From: Hyphomicrobiales bacterium
GTDB taxonomy: Bacteria > Pseudomonadota > Alphaproteobacteria > Rhizobiales > Aestuariivirgaceae
DNA: 55,555 nt
Direction: 5' to 3'
NCBI GenBank assembly: GCA_026982665.1
Contig: JALSGQ010000093.1
Location: 1 to 55,555, forward strand
Shown: one piece after another, positions 27,101-35,418 of the stretch
Numbering within the stretch: the first letter of the stretch is position 1
How the letters are laid out: every line of letters starts with the position of its first letter
The notes under the pieces: generated by a model
The model's database searches: none
Seen by the model: only the letters and a program-made list of their open reading frames with translations
What the model was told of the DNA's origin: nothing
Made by a program: the position numbers and the translations under genes

Positions 27101-27658
27101 CTGACGCATGGCCCAGCGGCGCAGCAGATCGGCCAGCAGGAACAGCCGTGGCAAGGGCGCAATGGCCGGTGGCGGCAATGGCAGGGGTGCAGCTCCGGCT
27201 TCGGCATTGCCCGATGCACCGGTATCGGCAGGCTGCCGCTGCGCAACGTGCACTGCCCATGCATTGCTGGCGGCGCTCAGCAGCAGCTCGTCTTCGTCCA
27301 CATCGCCCAGCGGCAGGATGCGTGGCAGCAGCCGTGCACCGGCGGCATCCCCTTCCAGGTGCAGCATGGCGCTGGCCAATGCACGGGCGGCGCGGCGCGT
27401 GGGCAGATAGATGCGCCAGCCGGCAAAGGCCGGAAACGGCCCGGCCTGCATGCCTTCGTTCAACGCGGCTCCAGCCTCTGCACCCGCATCAGCTGCATGG
27501 GCCCGGTCGGCAGCAGCGCTTCCTGCCCCTGCCCCCACGCCACCATCGGGCAGCCAGCCCAGGCGCATGGCTGCTGCCAGCCGCGCCAGGAAATCGGCAT
27601 CCGGTGGAATGCTGAACACCCGTGGCCGCCGATGTTTCCTGCCTTCGTCCACCGCCAT
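24161..27658 (-). CDS. addB: Double-strand-break repair protein AddB
   Basis: The protein has 1165 residues. It resembles alphaproteobacterial AddB, the partner of AddA in the AddAB helicase-nuclease that processes DNA ends for recombination. Seen: an N-terminal WRIYLPTRRAARALASAML region where AddB has a degenerate helicase domain, a long central part, RLSILGLLEARLLRADRVILGGLNEGIWPE, and a C-terminal PD-(D/E)XK nuclease signature, ADRIDVLADGSLRIIDYKTG (about residues 1020-1040). ATG 27658 with AAGGGGG five bases before it was chosen over an in-frame GTG at 27691. The expected next gene, addA, is absent; queA follows in the same orientation after 220 bp. Confidence 0.9.
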   Translation of the reverse strand: MAVDEGRKHRRPRVFSIPPDADFLARLAAAMRLGWLPDGGVGAGAGSAAADRAHAADAGAEAGAALNEGMQAGPFPAFAGWRIYLPTRRAARALASAMLHLEGDAAGARLLPRILPLGDVDEDELLLSAASNAWAVHVAQRQPADTGASGNAEAGAAPLPLPPPAIAPLPRLFLLADLLRRWAMRQDTGHWRLARHLRAHPGAVWRLARSLARLIDSFENEEVPLDAVARMWLQEPIAPERAEHLQAAQQFLVFLADAWPQALQRRGLMGAAARRAALIRLEAAWLRANPPSAPVIAAGSTGSLPATAELLSTIARLPRGCVVLPGLDVGMDEASWRALAPGHPQYGMRELLRRMEVDRSEVIELPPLEQAAAGGSILHAGGFAGSEPVEASPRVILLREAMRPVETTDEWRQAVRRNRDALRDGAEGLHLLPAPTRRQEALAIALLMRETLRHPRKTCMLITPDRTLARAVRAELARWNIEVDDSAGQPLIDTPGGMFLKLLMQAALEGFSAETLVPLLAHPLACFGMQRHDCAAAAADLELAVLRPLQRRLALDDLPRLARQRQEEVSQGQGAFEHPNVRHMSAGRWQAVQSLAEALQQRLAPLADMFVAGARRSWPVAMLLERLLRVAEDITTPPGESCRLWHGDAGEALAAALAEVFAQSVEATVSAGHAPRQDDVKQNAGAQGTGEPGTAARQATQPVMRAEDLAIFLQTELAARPLRPRHARHARLSILGLLEARLLRADRVILGGLNEGIWPEVAQNDPWLNRADRERLALPLPERRMGLSAHDFVQAAAAGEVWLTCAERVDQQPAEPSRWLVRLQAVLRAAGHDQFLLRQRWPLELAAMLDDPRTDPALMTETARLKPPPPSPAPPLHLRPARISASRVRTLLRDPYAIFARQVLRLEPLPALGTAPTPALFGTLVHAALEEFARRWPRQLPEDPQGELLALLQQMHRAFIGDDAHLAQFAGRFAHMAKSWISRCEVPWRQDAAWQQAHAECAGSVSFEVAGKPFRLTARADRIDVLADGSLRIIDYKTGTLPKRHPASAAHDPQLDLEAAMAMRGAFEAVGDARHVRELVLVRLSGAEDDPLEVDEWHKASSRQRDRRDVATRAEDAWQGLQRLLAAYMDPRQPYLPLDHGNRDQRPGDYDHFNRWREWLPLLAV

Positions 27659-27902
27659 CAATGCCCCCTTGATGCCCCCCGCCCCGACCACGTTTCATGC
27701 CGCGTCAATCAATGCCATCGGCAACATGGCACAGCCCCTGCCGCGGGAAAAGACTGCACTGGCACCCACTGTGCTTCCCGCCTGTCGGAAGCTGCCGATG
27801 CAGCGCTTTGACTTTTCCGACAAGAATACTCAACTAATTTTCAGACACCGGGCATGAGAATCATGCATCCGTTTCGCATCCTGCACAGGAGAGAAGAAAG
27901 TC

Positions 27903-28208
27903 ATGACCACCACCGTGGAACTGCCGCCGCGTGATGCGGACGGATACCTGGAGAACATGAACGACTGGACGCCCGAAATCGGCCGTGCCATGGCGGAAGC
28001 CGACGGCTTCACGCTCACCGACGAGATGTGGGAGCAGATCATGAAGGCGCGGGAGTATTACGAGGAATACAACCAGGTGCCGGCCTTGCGGGTGTTCATG
28101 AAATACATCGGCAAGAAGAAGAAAGAGATGTTCGACATGTGGCAGACCGGGCCGATGAAACCCATCACCAAGTATGGCGGCCTGCCCAAGCCCACGGGCT
28201 GTGTCTGA
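27903..28208 (+). CDS. TusE/DsrC-family sulfur-carrier protein
   Basis: The protein has 101 residues. It carries the family's N-terminal DGYLENMNDWTPEIGRAMA, the central TDEMWEQIMKAREYYEEYN and the C-terminal arm GGLPKPTGCV with the penultimate Cys100 that carries persulfide. The second DsrC cysteine, expected about ten residues earlier, is replaced by Thr (PITKYGGLP), so the protein is TusE-like rather than a dissimilatory DsrC. TusE passes sulfur to MnmA for tRNA 2-thiouridine. TusBCD genes are not next to it. AGGAGAGAAGAAAG precedes the ATG. Confidence 0.9.
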   Translation: MTTTVELPPRDADGYLENMNDWTPEIGRAMAEADGFTLTDEMWEQIMKAREYYEEYNQVPALRVFMKYIGKKKKEMFDMWQTGPMKPITKYGGLPKPTGCV

Positions 28209-28540
28209 TGACGGATTGCAGGGGTTGTCGCTGAAGGCCCTCCCTTGCCGGCATCCGGCAGATCCCCAATCATGGCCGGATGGCGGAATGTGCGGTTTTC
28301 ACGCAACGCGCCAGTCTGACCGTCGGCGCAAGATCACCAGCACTGTCATGATCCCCGGCCTGAGGCGGAGGATCCCTGCCCTGCCCCGCGCCCCCGTGCG
28401 CGGGGCCTTTTTGTGCATGAGCAGAAACGGTCTCTTGCCTTGAATTGTGCCCCGCCGGGAACGTGGATGCCGCCTGCGGGCCTAACGGCAGGATAAGCGG
28501 TTCATCTCGTCAGCTGCAGCGCTGCACAGGCAAACGGATG
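28209..28540. other. 332-bp convergent gap after the TusE-like gene
   Basis: No coding gene is seen. It contains a good terminator at 28384-28413 and, before it, an imperfect inverted repeat around GATCC (28350-28373). The terminator is 175 bp past the stop, which leaves room for a 3'-derived small RNA, but nothing recognisable is there. Confidence 0.5.
28384..28413 (+). terminator. Rho-independent terminator
   Basis: CCCCGCGC (28384-28391) pairs with GCGCGGGG (28398-28405) around a six-base loop, followed by CCTTTTTG. It is in the right orientation to end the TusE-like transcript. Confidence 0.85.
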
Positions 28541-29032
28541 TCAGCGCGTCATGCGCAGCAGGCGCTCCTTCTGGCGCTGCCAGTCGCGCTTCTTGATGGC
28601 TTCGCGCTTGTCGTGCTTCTTGCGCCCCTTCGCCAGGCCGATGAGCAGCTTCACCAGCCCCTTGCCATTGAAATACATCTTCAGCGGCACGATGGCCATG
28701 CCCTTGCGGCTGACCTCGTCGGTCAGGCGCTTGATCTCGCGCTTGTGCATCAGGAGCTTGCGCTTGCGCCGCGGCTCGTGGTTGTTGATGTTGCCGAAGC
28801 GGTATTCGGGAATGTCGGCGTTGATCAGCCACAGCTCGCCACCTTCCGGCGAAACATAGGCCTCGGCGATGTTGGCCCTGCCCTCGCGCAACGACTTCAC
28901 CTCCGTGCCCAGCAGCACCAGGCCGGCCTCGAAGGTTTCCAGTATCTCGTAGTCATGCCGCGCGCGGCGGTTTTCCGCCACCACCTTGCCACCATCGGCC
29001 AGCTTGCGCGCGCCACCCTTTTTCGAGGACAT
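28541..29032 (-). CDS. smpB: SsrA-binding protein SmpB
   Basis: The protein has 163 residues. It binds tmRNA and takes it to stalled ribosomes. Seen: [32 protein letters not shown], the core ISxAYV-like segment [37 protein letters not shown], and the basic C-terminal tail [16 protein letters not shown], which enters the mRNA channel. The start ATG at 29032 begins with the typical short Lys-rich leader. It follows dapA on the same strand after 96 bp, a conserved alphaproteobacterial order. No tmRNA gene is visible nearby. Confidence 0.97.
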   Translation of the reverse strand: MSSKKGGARKLADGGKVVAENRRARHDYEILETFEAGLVLLGTEVKSLREGRANIAEAYVSPEGGELWLINADIPEYRFGNINNHEPRRKRKLLMHKREIKRLTDEVSRKGMAIVPLKMYFNGKGLVKLLIGLAKGRKKHDKREAIKKRDWQRQKERLLRMTR

Positions 29033-29128
29033 GCCGTTACGCTCCTGCCCTTGCGCCGTGCCTTGCGCCCCGGCCCGCCGTGCGGCACCCTGCTGTGCCG
29101 TGATTGCTCAACGCATGGTGCAAACGGT

Positions 29129-30025
29129 TCACAACAGCCCTGCGTGCTGCATTGCCGCCTTCACCGCCTGCTTCGACGATTCGGCAATCTCCACCATCGG
29201 CAGGCGGGCAAACGGCGTGCACAGCCCCAGCAGCGAGCAGGCATACTTCACCGGCCCCGGCGAGGTTTCCACGAACAGCGCGCGGTGCAGCGGCATCAGC
29301 CTGTCCTGCAGCTCCAGCGCCGTGGCGAAATCTCCCTTCAGCGTTGCCTCCTGGAACTGTGCGCACAGTGCCGGGGCCACGTTGGCCGTAACCGAAATGC
29401 AGCCCACGCCGCCATGGGCATTGAAACCCAGCGCCGTGCCGTCCTCGCCGGAAAGCTGGATGAATTCCTCGCCCAGCTCCAGCCGCAGCAGCGAGGGACG
29501 GTTGAGATCGCCCGTGGCGTCCTTGATGCCGACGATGTTGGCGCAGTCCCTGGCCAGCTTCACGATGGTATCATTGCCGATGTCCGCAACCGTGCGGCCC
29601 GGCACGTTGTAGATGAGAACGGGCAGCTCCGGCACCGCCTCGGCCACTGCCCTGAAATGTGCATACAGGCCGGCCTGTGTCGGCTTGTTGTAATACGGCA
29701 CCACCACCAGCGCCGCACTGGCCCCGGCCTGTGCCGCATGCTGGCTCAGCAGCACTGCCTCGGTGGTGGAATTGGAGCCGGTGCCGGCAATCACCGGAAC
29801 GCGCCCTGCCGCCTGCTCGATGACGATTTCCACCACCCGCATGTGCTCCACGTGATCCAGCGTCGGCGATTCGCCAGTGGTACCCACGGCCACCAGCGCG
29901 TGCGACCCCTGCTCCACGTGCCAGTCCACCAGCTTGCGCAGCGCTTCCTCGTCAATGTCGCCATTTTCGCGCATCGGCGTGATGAGGGCCGGCATCGACC
30001 CCTTCAGCCCGGCTGTCTCGACCAC
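29129..30025 (-). CDS. dapA: 4-hydroxy-tetrahydrodipicolinate synthase
   Basis: The protein has 298 residues. It condenses pyruvate with aspartate semialdehyde on the way to lysine and diaminopimelate for the wall. Seen: [10 protein letters not shown], the substrate threonines in [24 protein letters not shown], the active-site tyrosine in YNVPGRT, and the Schiff-base lysine in [12 protein letters not shown]. The start is GTG at 30025, preceded by AGGGAG; family proteins begin a few residues before the KGSxxALxTP motif, which fits. It is followed by smpB in the same orientation and is divergent from the lytic transglycosylase gene. Confidence 0.97.
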   Translation of the reverse strand: MVETAGLKGSMPALITPMRENGDIDEEALRKLVDWHVEQGSHALVAVGTTGESPTLDHVEHMRVVEIVIEQAAGRVPVIAGTGSNSTTEAVLLSQHAAQAGASAALVVVPYYNKPTQAGLYAHFRAVAEAVPELPVLIYNVPGRTVADIGNDTIVKLARDCANIVGIKDATGDLNRPSLLRLELGEEFIQLSGEDGTALGFNAHGGVGCISVTANVAPALCAQFQEATLKGDFATALELQDRLMPLHRALFVETSPGPVKYACSLLGLCTPFARLPMVEIAESSKQAVKAAMQHAGLL

Positions 30026-30436
30026 CTTTCAAATCTCCCTGGCTGGCCGCGGCAGATGAACACTTCGTCATGTGCACATCATCCGGCGGCAACGGTTGCT
30101 TAACCATGATTGCGGCAGGATTCATCACTGGCCGGCAGCTTAATCACATGCAATGCCGGCCGGCAAGCGCCAAGGTGGCGGCAATGATGCCGGAGGCATG
30201 GCTGGAAAAGGGACAAGTGAGCGAAAAAGCGCCGCAGGATGCAACCATGCATCGGCAAGATAGCGCGATACCACAACCCTGCCGCATTCCTGCGCATCAT
30301 CAGGCAGGAAAATGGCGTTGATTCCGGCAAAACCTGAGGCGTTGATGGCAGATGCATGAAAAGGCCATGCCCACCAGCAAGCAAAACGCATGGCCGGCAT
30401 TGTTCACAGCAGATGAGAAAGACCGGGGCACAAGAG
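30026..30436. other. 411-bp divergent gap between dapA and the transglycosylase
   Basis: I see no convincing gene. A GGCCGGC...GCCGGCC pair with an 18-base loop lies at about 30132-30163. Promoters for both divergent genes should be here, but none can be picked confidently. The exact transglycosylase start is also uncertain, so this gap could be up to 81 bp shorter. Confidence 0.45.
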
Positions 30437-32728
30437 ATGTTTTTGCGCAAGACCACAAGCACTGCAAAGCCGGGGGCGTTCCCTGCCACACCACGCACCG
30501 GCAGGGTGAAACGCACCCTTGCCATGCTGCTGATGGGCACCGCCCTGGGCGCAATCATGCCAGCCATTGCCCCCACCCCGTTGCAGGCGGCCACCTGCAC
30601 GCAGGCGGGCATTTCCGCCACCGCCATCAACGCCGTGAAGCTGGCACGCAAGGGAGATCTTTCCCGCGCCCTGCAGCTGGCCGGGCAGGATGCCGCCGTG
30701 CGCAAGACCGCGCAATGGGCCTGGCTGCGCCACAACATGCGGCAGGCCAGCGCCGAACAGCTGGCTGGCTTTGCCGCCGCCAATTCACGCTGGCCGCTGG
30801 CCTCCACCTTCCGCGCCGCGGCCGAGCTGAAGCTGCTGCTGAATGCCGATGATGCCACGCTGGCCCGGCATTTCGGCCGCCATCGCCCCGCCAGCGCTGC
30901 CGGGCACGCTGCCCTGGCCCGCCACCTGCTGGCCACCGGCAAGCGCAATGAAGCCCGCGCCGCCCTGCACCGCGCATGGCGCAACGTGGCGCTGCCCGAT
31001 GCCGCCGTCAGCTACATTCGCAAGAACGCCGCGCTGCGTTCCCTGCTCACCCGCGCCGATGACGAAGCCCGGCTGTGGCGCCTGATCATGGCGCAGCAGA
31101 CGCTGAAGGCCGTGCGCTTTGCCCGCCACATGCCGCGTGCCCATCGGCAGGCGGCGGCCGCTGCCCGCGCCCTGATGCGCCGCCAGCGCGGTGCCATTGC
31201 GCTTTACCGCAAGCTGCCGGCATCCATGCGCGGCAAGCAGGCCGTGCGCTATGCCCTTGCCCGCTATTACCGCCGCCAGCAACAGCCGCTGAAGGCGCTG
31301 GCAATGCTGAAGAACCTGCCGCGCGACAATGCCCGGCTCATCCGCGCCGACCAGTGGTGGACGGAAAAGCGCCTGGTGGCGCGCCACCTGCTGCAACTGA
31401 AGTATCGCCAGCACTGGCGCGATGCCTATCGGCTGGCCGCCTCGCACGGCTTCTCCAGCGGCAAGCACGCCTTCAGGGGCGAGTTCCTGGCCGGTTTCAT
31501 CGCCTTCGAGAAACTGGGAATGCCGAAAACGGCGCTGAAGCACTTCGAGCGCCTGCCGAAACTGGCAAAGAGCCGCACGTGGAAATCGCAGGGCTGGTAT
31601 TGGGTGGGGCGTGCCCGTGAACGGCTGGGAGACATTGCCGGTGCACGCCGGGCCTATGAACAGGCGGCCAGAACACCAACCGTCTATTACGGCCTGCTGG
31701 CACGCGAAAAGCTGGGGCTGGGCCGCAAGCCCATTCCGCTGAAGACGGCCACCGCCACCACCGCCGCGAAATGCCGCGTGGCGGCGCACGAGCTGGGCCG
31801 CGCCGTGCGCCTGCTGAAGGCTGCCGGAGAGAGCAAGGCCACCATGCGCATGTTCGTGTGGCCGCTGGCCTACTCCTTCAACAAGCCGCAGGAGCTGGCT
31901 GCTGCCGCCGCCCTGCTGTGGGATCTTTCCGGTCCGGCCAATGCGGTGCGGCTGGCCAAGGCGGCCGGTGCACGCGGCATCGACATAGACAACTACGCCT
32001 ATCCGGTGAAGGCGCTGCCCCCGCATCGCAGCAAGGAAAAGGTGCTGGAGCTGCCGGTGGTGCTCTCGCTGGTGCGGCAGGAAAGCGAGTTCGACCACTC
32101 CGCCTACAGCCGTGTCGGCGCTCGCGGCCTGATGCAGCTGATGCCGGCAACCGCCCGCATCGAGGCGCGGCATGTGGGCGTGCGCTATCATCCCAACTGG
32201 CTGCACACGCGCCCGGCCTACAACCTGCTGCTGGGGCGGCATCACCTCGCCCGCATCATGGAGCATTTCAGCGGCTCCTATGCCATGGCCTTTGCCGCCT
32301 ACAATGCCGGTGGCGGCAACGTGCGCAAGTGGCTGAAGAACTATGGCGACATGCGCACCGGCACGCCGGATCCGGTGGAATGGGTGGAGCTCATCCCCTT
32401 CACCGAAACCCGCACCTACGTGAAGAAGCTGCTGCAGGGCCTGCACGTGTATCGCACGCGGCTGGGCCGGCCCATGCAGCCGATGTCGAAGGACCTGTGG
32501 CGCGGCGTGCCCGGCTGGCGCGAGCTGGTGCTGCGCGGCGGCAGCGGAAATGACAGGCGCAGTGGCAGCACGGGCAGTTACAGCAAACAGGCATCTGCAT
32601 CCCGCGCCGACAACAGCGATTCCGGGACGAGGGCCATGTCCGTGCCCATTCCGCCACAGCGCCCGGACCGCACGGCAGAGGCCAGCAGCAAGCCACGCGA
32701 CATTGCAGACCTGATCAGGAAGTATTGA
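30437..32728 (+). CDS. Soluble lytic murein transglycosylase (Slt-type)
   Basis: The protein has 763 residues from ATG 30437; in-frame ATGs at 30413 and 30356 are alternatives. A basic N-terminus and a hydrophobic stretch (LAMLLMGTALGAIMPAIA) ending PLQAA form a signal peptide. Residues 60-500 are Ala-rich helical repeats like the superhelical U-shaped domain of Slt70. The catalytic domain begins near 535: LSLVRQESEFDHSAYSRVGA with the acid Glu549, GLMQLMPATA, and AFAAYNAGGGNV. It cleaves the glycan strand to give anhydromuropeptides. A low-complexity Ser/Arg tail follows. The slt-dapA-smpB cluster is typical of alphaproteobacteria. Confidence 0.92.
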   Translation: MFLRKTTSTAKPGAFPATPRTGRVKRTLAMLLMGTALGAIMPAIAPTPLQAATCTQAGISATAINAVKLARKGDLSRALQLAGQDAAVRKTAQWAWLRHNMRQASAEQLAGFAAANSRWPLASTFRAAAELKLLLNADDATLARHFGRHRPASAAGHAALARHLLATGKRNEARAALHRAWRNVALPDAAVSYIRKNAALRSLLTRADDEARLWRLIMAQQTLKAVRFARHMPRAHRQAAAAARALMRRQRGAIALYRKLPASMRGKQAVRYALARYYRRQQQPLKALAMLKNLPRDNARLIRADQWWTEKRLVARHLLQLKYRQHWRDAYRLAASHGFSSGKHAFRGEFLAGFIAFEKLGMPKTALKHFERLPKLAKSRTWKSQGWYWVGRARERLGDIAGARRAYEQAARTPTVYYGLLAREKLGLGRKPIPLKTATATTAAKCRVAAHELGRAVRLLKAAGESKATMRMFVWPLAYSFNKPQELAAAAALLWDLSGPANAVRLAKAAGARGIDIDNYAYPVKALPPHRSKEKVLELPVVLSLVRQESEFDHSAYSRVGARGLMQLMPATARIEARHVGVRYHPNWLHTRPAYNLLLGRHHLARIMEHFSGSYAMAFAAYNAGGGNVRKWLKNYGDMRTGTPDPVEWVELIPFTETRTYVKKLLQGLHVYRTRLGRPMQPMSKDLWRGVPGWRELVLRGGSGNDRRSGSTGSYSKQASASRADNSDSGTRAMSVPIPPQRPDRTAEASSKPRDIADLIRKY

Positions 32729-32904
32729 TCATGCGAGCTGGACGCCGCATGCCGATGATCACACAGGGTCTGATATCCTGCCGCAGAGGCTGCGGATGGA
32801 TTGGCAGATCAGGTGATCCTTCACGGTGATGATCGAACCGCAACGGGTGCGGCAGCGATGGCTGCCGGAGCATCGTGTCAGCCCTTGAAGCGCTTGGAAG
32901 TGCA

Positions 32905-33507
32905 TCAGCCATCGAGTTGCGCCTTCGGGCTGCCCACGGCCTGCGCGAGGGCCTGATACAGCACCTGCACGGCACGCCACAGCAGGATGAGGCCAATGGC
33001 AAGCGCAATGGCGCGCTCCAGCCATGGCATCTGCGCCGCGGTGGCGGCGATGACCACCAGCGCGCCCAGCACATCTGCCTGCAGGTGGCGCCCATCTGCC
33101 AGCATGGCCGGGGCCTGATAGCGCTGGCCCGTGCGCACCAGCACCGTGCCCCAGATGCCATTGAGCAGCGCCGCGGCCATAACCAGTGCAAAACCCGCAG
33201 GATGCATGGTCGCAACCTGCCCGCCGGCCTGGGCCAGCGCCTGCCAGACAAGCGTGCTGCCTGCCAGCATGATGAACAGGGCGATAATGACGGCAGCGGC
33301 ACTTTCCACCACGGAAGGCGCGTGCGCCTGGCGCCGGAACAGCAGCGCCATCAGCACCAGCATGCCACTGGCCACGTTCAGCAGCTTCTCCTGCGCATTC
33401 GCCTGCATCGACAGCGAGCCGGTGAACCACCAGCCGGCCCAGTTGAGTGTCAGCACCACGCCAGACACCAGCAGGGATGTGGCGGATATCAGCAGCAGCC
33501 GTTTCAT
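32905..33507 (-). CDS. CDF-like six-helix membrane protein, probably Fur-controlled
   Basis: The protein has 200 residues and about six hydrophobic segments, with no C-terminal cytosolic domain. TM5 has the CDF motif ADGRHLQADVLGALVVIAA (His141, Asp145). The matching TM2 motif, SMQANAQEKLLNVASG, keeps the family spacing but has Asn in place of the first Asp, so the metal site looks degenerate. It may move a metal differently, or not at all. ATG 33507 was chosen because AAGGAG stands seven bases before it. A strong Fur-box-like sequence lies 37-55 bp upstream. It converges on the transglycosylase gene; the gap has a small hairpin at 32781-32795. Confidence 0.72.
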   Translation of the reverse strand: MKRLLLISATSLLVSGVVLTLNWAGWWFTGSLSMQANAQEKLLNVASGMLVLMALLFRRQAHAPSVVESAAAVIIALFIMLAGSTLVWQALAQAGGQVATMHPAGFALVMAAALLNGIWGTVLVRTGQRYQAPAMLADGRHLQADVLGALVVIAATAAQMPWLERAIALAIGLILLWRAVQVLYQALAQAVGSPKAQLDG

Positions 33508-33543
33508 GCCCACGCTCCTTGGGAATGGGATCATGCCTTTATT

Positions 33544-33562
33544 GATAATAATAATCATTTTA
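33544..33562 (-). promoter_or_regulatory. Fur-box-like operator
   Basis: The 19-base sequence GATAATAATAATCATTTTA matches 16 of 19 positions of the classical Fur consensus GATAATGATAATCATTATC. It stands out in this GC-rich DNA and lies just upstream of the CDF-like gene's ribosome site. In alphaproteobacteria the cognate regulator may be a Fur or Mur protein sensing iron or manganese. Confidence 0.75.
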
Positions 33563-33783
33563 ACTCGGAAATTGCAACCGTGATGGCGGGCTGGTGGATT
33601 GATGCGGTCTGTGCGTGGCTTGTGCGTAGTTTGTGCGTGGTTGCGTTGCCGGTGCAAGGCGTGCGCGCGCCCGCGTGTTCAGGCGCAGGAAATGCGGGCC
33701 AAAGCATGCAGCGCCTTGGAAAGGGAGCTGCAAGCCGCCATGAAAGCCGATGCATGCGTGGGCCGGAATGGAGCTGGAACGCT

Positions 33784-35418
33784 TTATCGTTCTTCCTGTG
33801 GTGAAACGCCAGCGTAGAGGATGCCGCACAGGTGCGCCATCTCACGGTTGCAGGTGGCTAGATCGTTGACGGAGAAATCGCGCAGCCGCTCGTGCCCGCA
33901 GGCGCGGGCGAACATCTTCATCAGCTCCGTGGTGTTGTGCAGGAAGCGTTGCAGGCGGCGGGCGGCGGCATCCACGTTCAGGCGAGCGCGCAGGGCCTCG
34001 TCCTGCGTGGCGATGCCGGCGGGGCAGTTGCCGGTGTGGCAGATGCGGGCGGAGACGCAGCCGATGGCCTGCAACGCGGCGCTGCCCAGGGCGATGGAAT
34101 CGGCACCCAGCGCCAGCGCCTTGACGCAATCGGCGGCGGTGCGCAGGCCGCCGGTGATGATCAGCGAGACATGCCGTGCCTTGCGGGTATCCAGGTGGCG
34201 GCGGGCGCGGGCCAGCGCCGGAATGGTGGGAATGGAAATGTTGTCGCGCAGCAGGCGCGGGGAAGCGCCGGTACCGCCACCACGACCGTCGAGGATGAGG
34301 TAGTCGGCTCCGGCCTGAAGCGCGAAGTCGATGTCGGCCTCGATGTGGTTGGCAGACAGCTTGAAACCAACGGGAATGCCGCCGGAACGCTCGCGCACCC
34401 TCTCGGCAAAGCGGCGGAAATCCTCCGGTGTTGCGAGGTCGGGAAAGGCGGGCGGCGAGATGGCGGCCTCACCCTCCGGCAGGCCGCGCACCTCGGCAAT
34501 GCGGCTCTTCACCTTGGCGGCGGGCAGGTGGCCGCCCAGCCCGGTCTTTGCCGCCTGCCCGGCCTTGAAATGCAGCGCCGCCACCTGCTCCGGAATATCC
34601 TCGCGCCAGCCGAACATGGCCGGCCCCAGCTCGAACAGGTAGCGCTCGTTCTCCGCCCGCTCTTCCGGCAGCATGCCACCCTCGCCGGAGCAGATGCCGG
34701 TGCCAACGGCTGCCGCGCCGCGCGCCAGCGCCACCTTCGCCTCCTGCGAGATGGAACCGAAGCTCATGTCGGCGATCAGCAGCGGGGTGGCCAGCTTCAG
34801 TGGTCGCCGTGCTGCCGGGCCGATGACGACTTCCGTTGCCACCGGTGCATCGTCGGGCAGCGGGCGGTGGGCAAGCTGGGCGGGCAGCAGCAGGATGTCT
34901 TCCCAGCGTGGCAGGGCGGGCCGCGGCACGCCCATGGAAGCCAGCTCGCCATGATGGCCCAGCTCCTGCAGGTCATGCCGGGCCAGCAGGTGCACGTGGG
35001 TCAGCGTCGGCTCCTCCGGTGTGGCGCGCGCCTGCGGCATGGCATCGCTGCGGCAGGGTTCGGGGGCCGGGTCGCCGGGCTTCAGGCCCTGCAGTGCCTC
35101 ATGGCTGTTGTCGCACCAGGGAGCATCGGCGGTGGCCTTGCAGTTGCACAGCAGGGCGGGGCCGGAGGCATCGGCACGGAAGATCAATGGCTCGATGCCG
35201 GTGCCACGATGATTGCCATCGCAGAAGGGCGGCGTGCAGGTGCGCCCGCAGCGGCACCAGGCATAGAAGCGCCCCTCCTCCAGCTCCACGATGCTCGGTT
35301 GCAGGCTGCCGATGAGTGGCGTGCTGTCGTCGCACGGCGCGCCGATGGGCACACGTTTCGGCCTGTCGGCCGTGCCATTGTCATCGGCACCGCTGCTGCC
35401 TTTGCCGTGGTCAGTCAT
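33784..35418 (-). CDS. Double-CDGSH domain fused to FMN-binding glutamate-synthase-like domain
   Basis: The protein has 544 residues. Two CDGSH-type [2Fe-2S] motifs occupy the N-terminus: Cys55, Cys57, Cys66, His70 (CRCGRTCTPPFCDGNH) and Cys91, Cys93, Cys102, His106 (CNCKATADAPWCDNSH). From about residue 150 a glutamate-synthase central/FMN domain follows: LIADMSFGSISQEAKVALA, GICSGEGGML, VGFKLSANHIEADIDFALQAGADYLILDGRGGGTGA, and a cluster motif ICHTGNCPAGIAT, compatible with a [3Fe-4S] centre. There is no glutaminase domain, so it is probably an oxidoreductase of unknown substrate. Its ATG lies inside the 3' end of the TrmO-like gene (8-bp overlap), implying coupled translation. Confidence 0.85.
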   Translation of the reverse strand: MTDHGKGSSGADDNGTADRPKRVPIGAPCDDSTPLIGSLQPSIVELEEGRFYAWCRCGRTCTPPFCDGNHRGTGIEPLIFRADASGPALLCNCKATADAPWCDNSHEALQGLKPGDPAPEPCRSDAMPQARATPEEPTLTHVHLLARHDLQELGHHGELASMGVPRPALPRWEDILLLPAQLAHRPLPDDAPVATEVVIGPAARRPLKLATPLLIADMSFGSISQEAKVALARGAAAVGTGICSGEGGMLPEERAENERYLFELGPAMFGWREDIPEQVAALHFKAGQAAKTGLGGHLPAAKVKSRIAEVRGLPEGEAAISPPAFPDLATPEDFRRFAERVRERSGGIPVGFKLSANHIEADIDFALQAGADYLILDGRGGGTGASPRLLRDNISIPTIPALARARRHLDTRKARHVSLIITGGLRTAADCVKALALGADSIALGSAALQAIGCVSARICHTGNCPAGIATQDEALRARLNVDAAARRLQRFLHNTTELMKMFARACGHERLRDFSVNDLATCNREMAHLCGILYAGVSPQEER

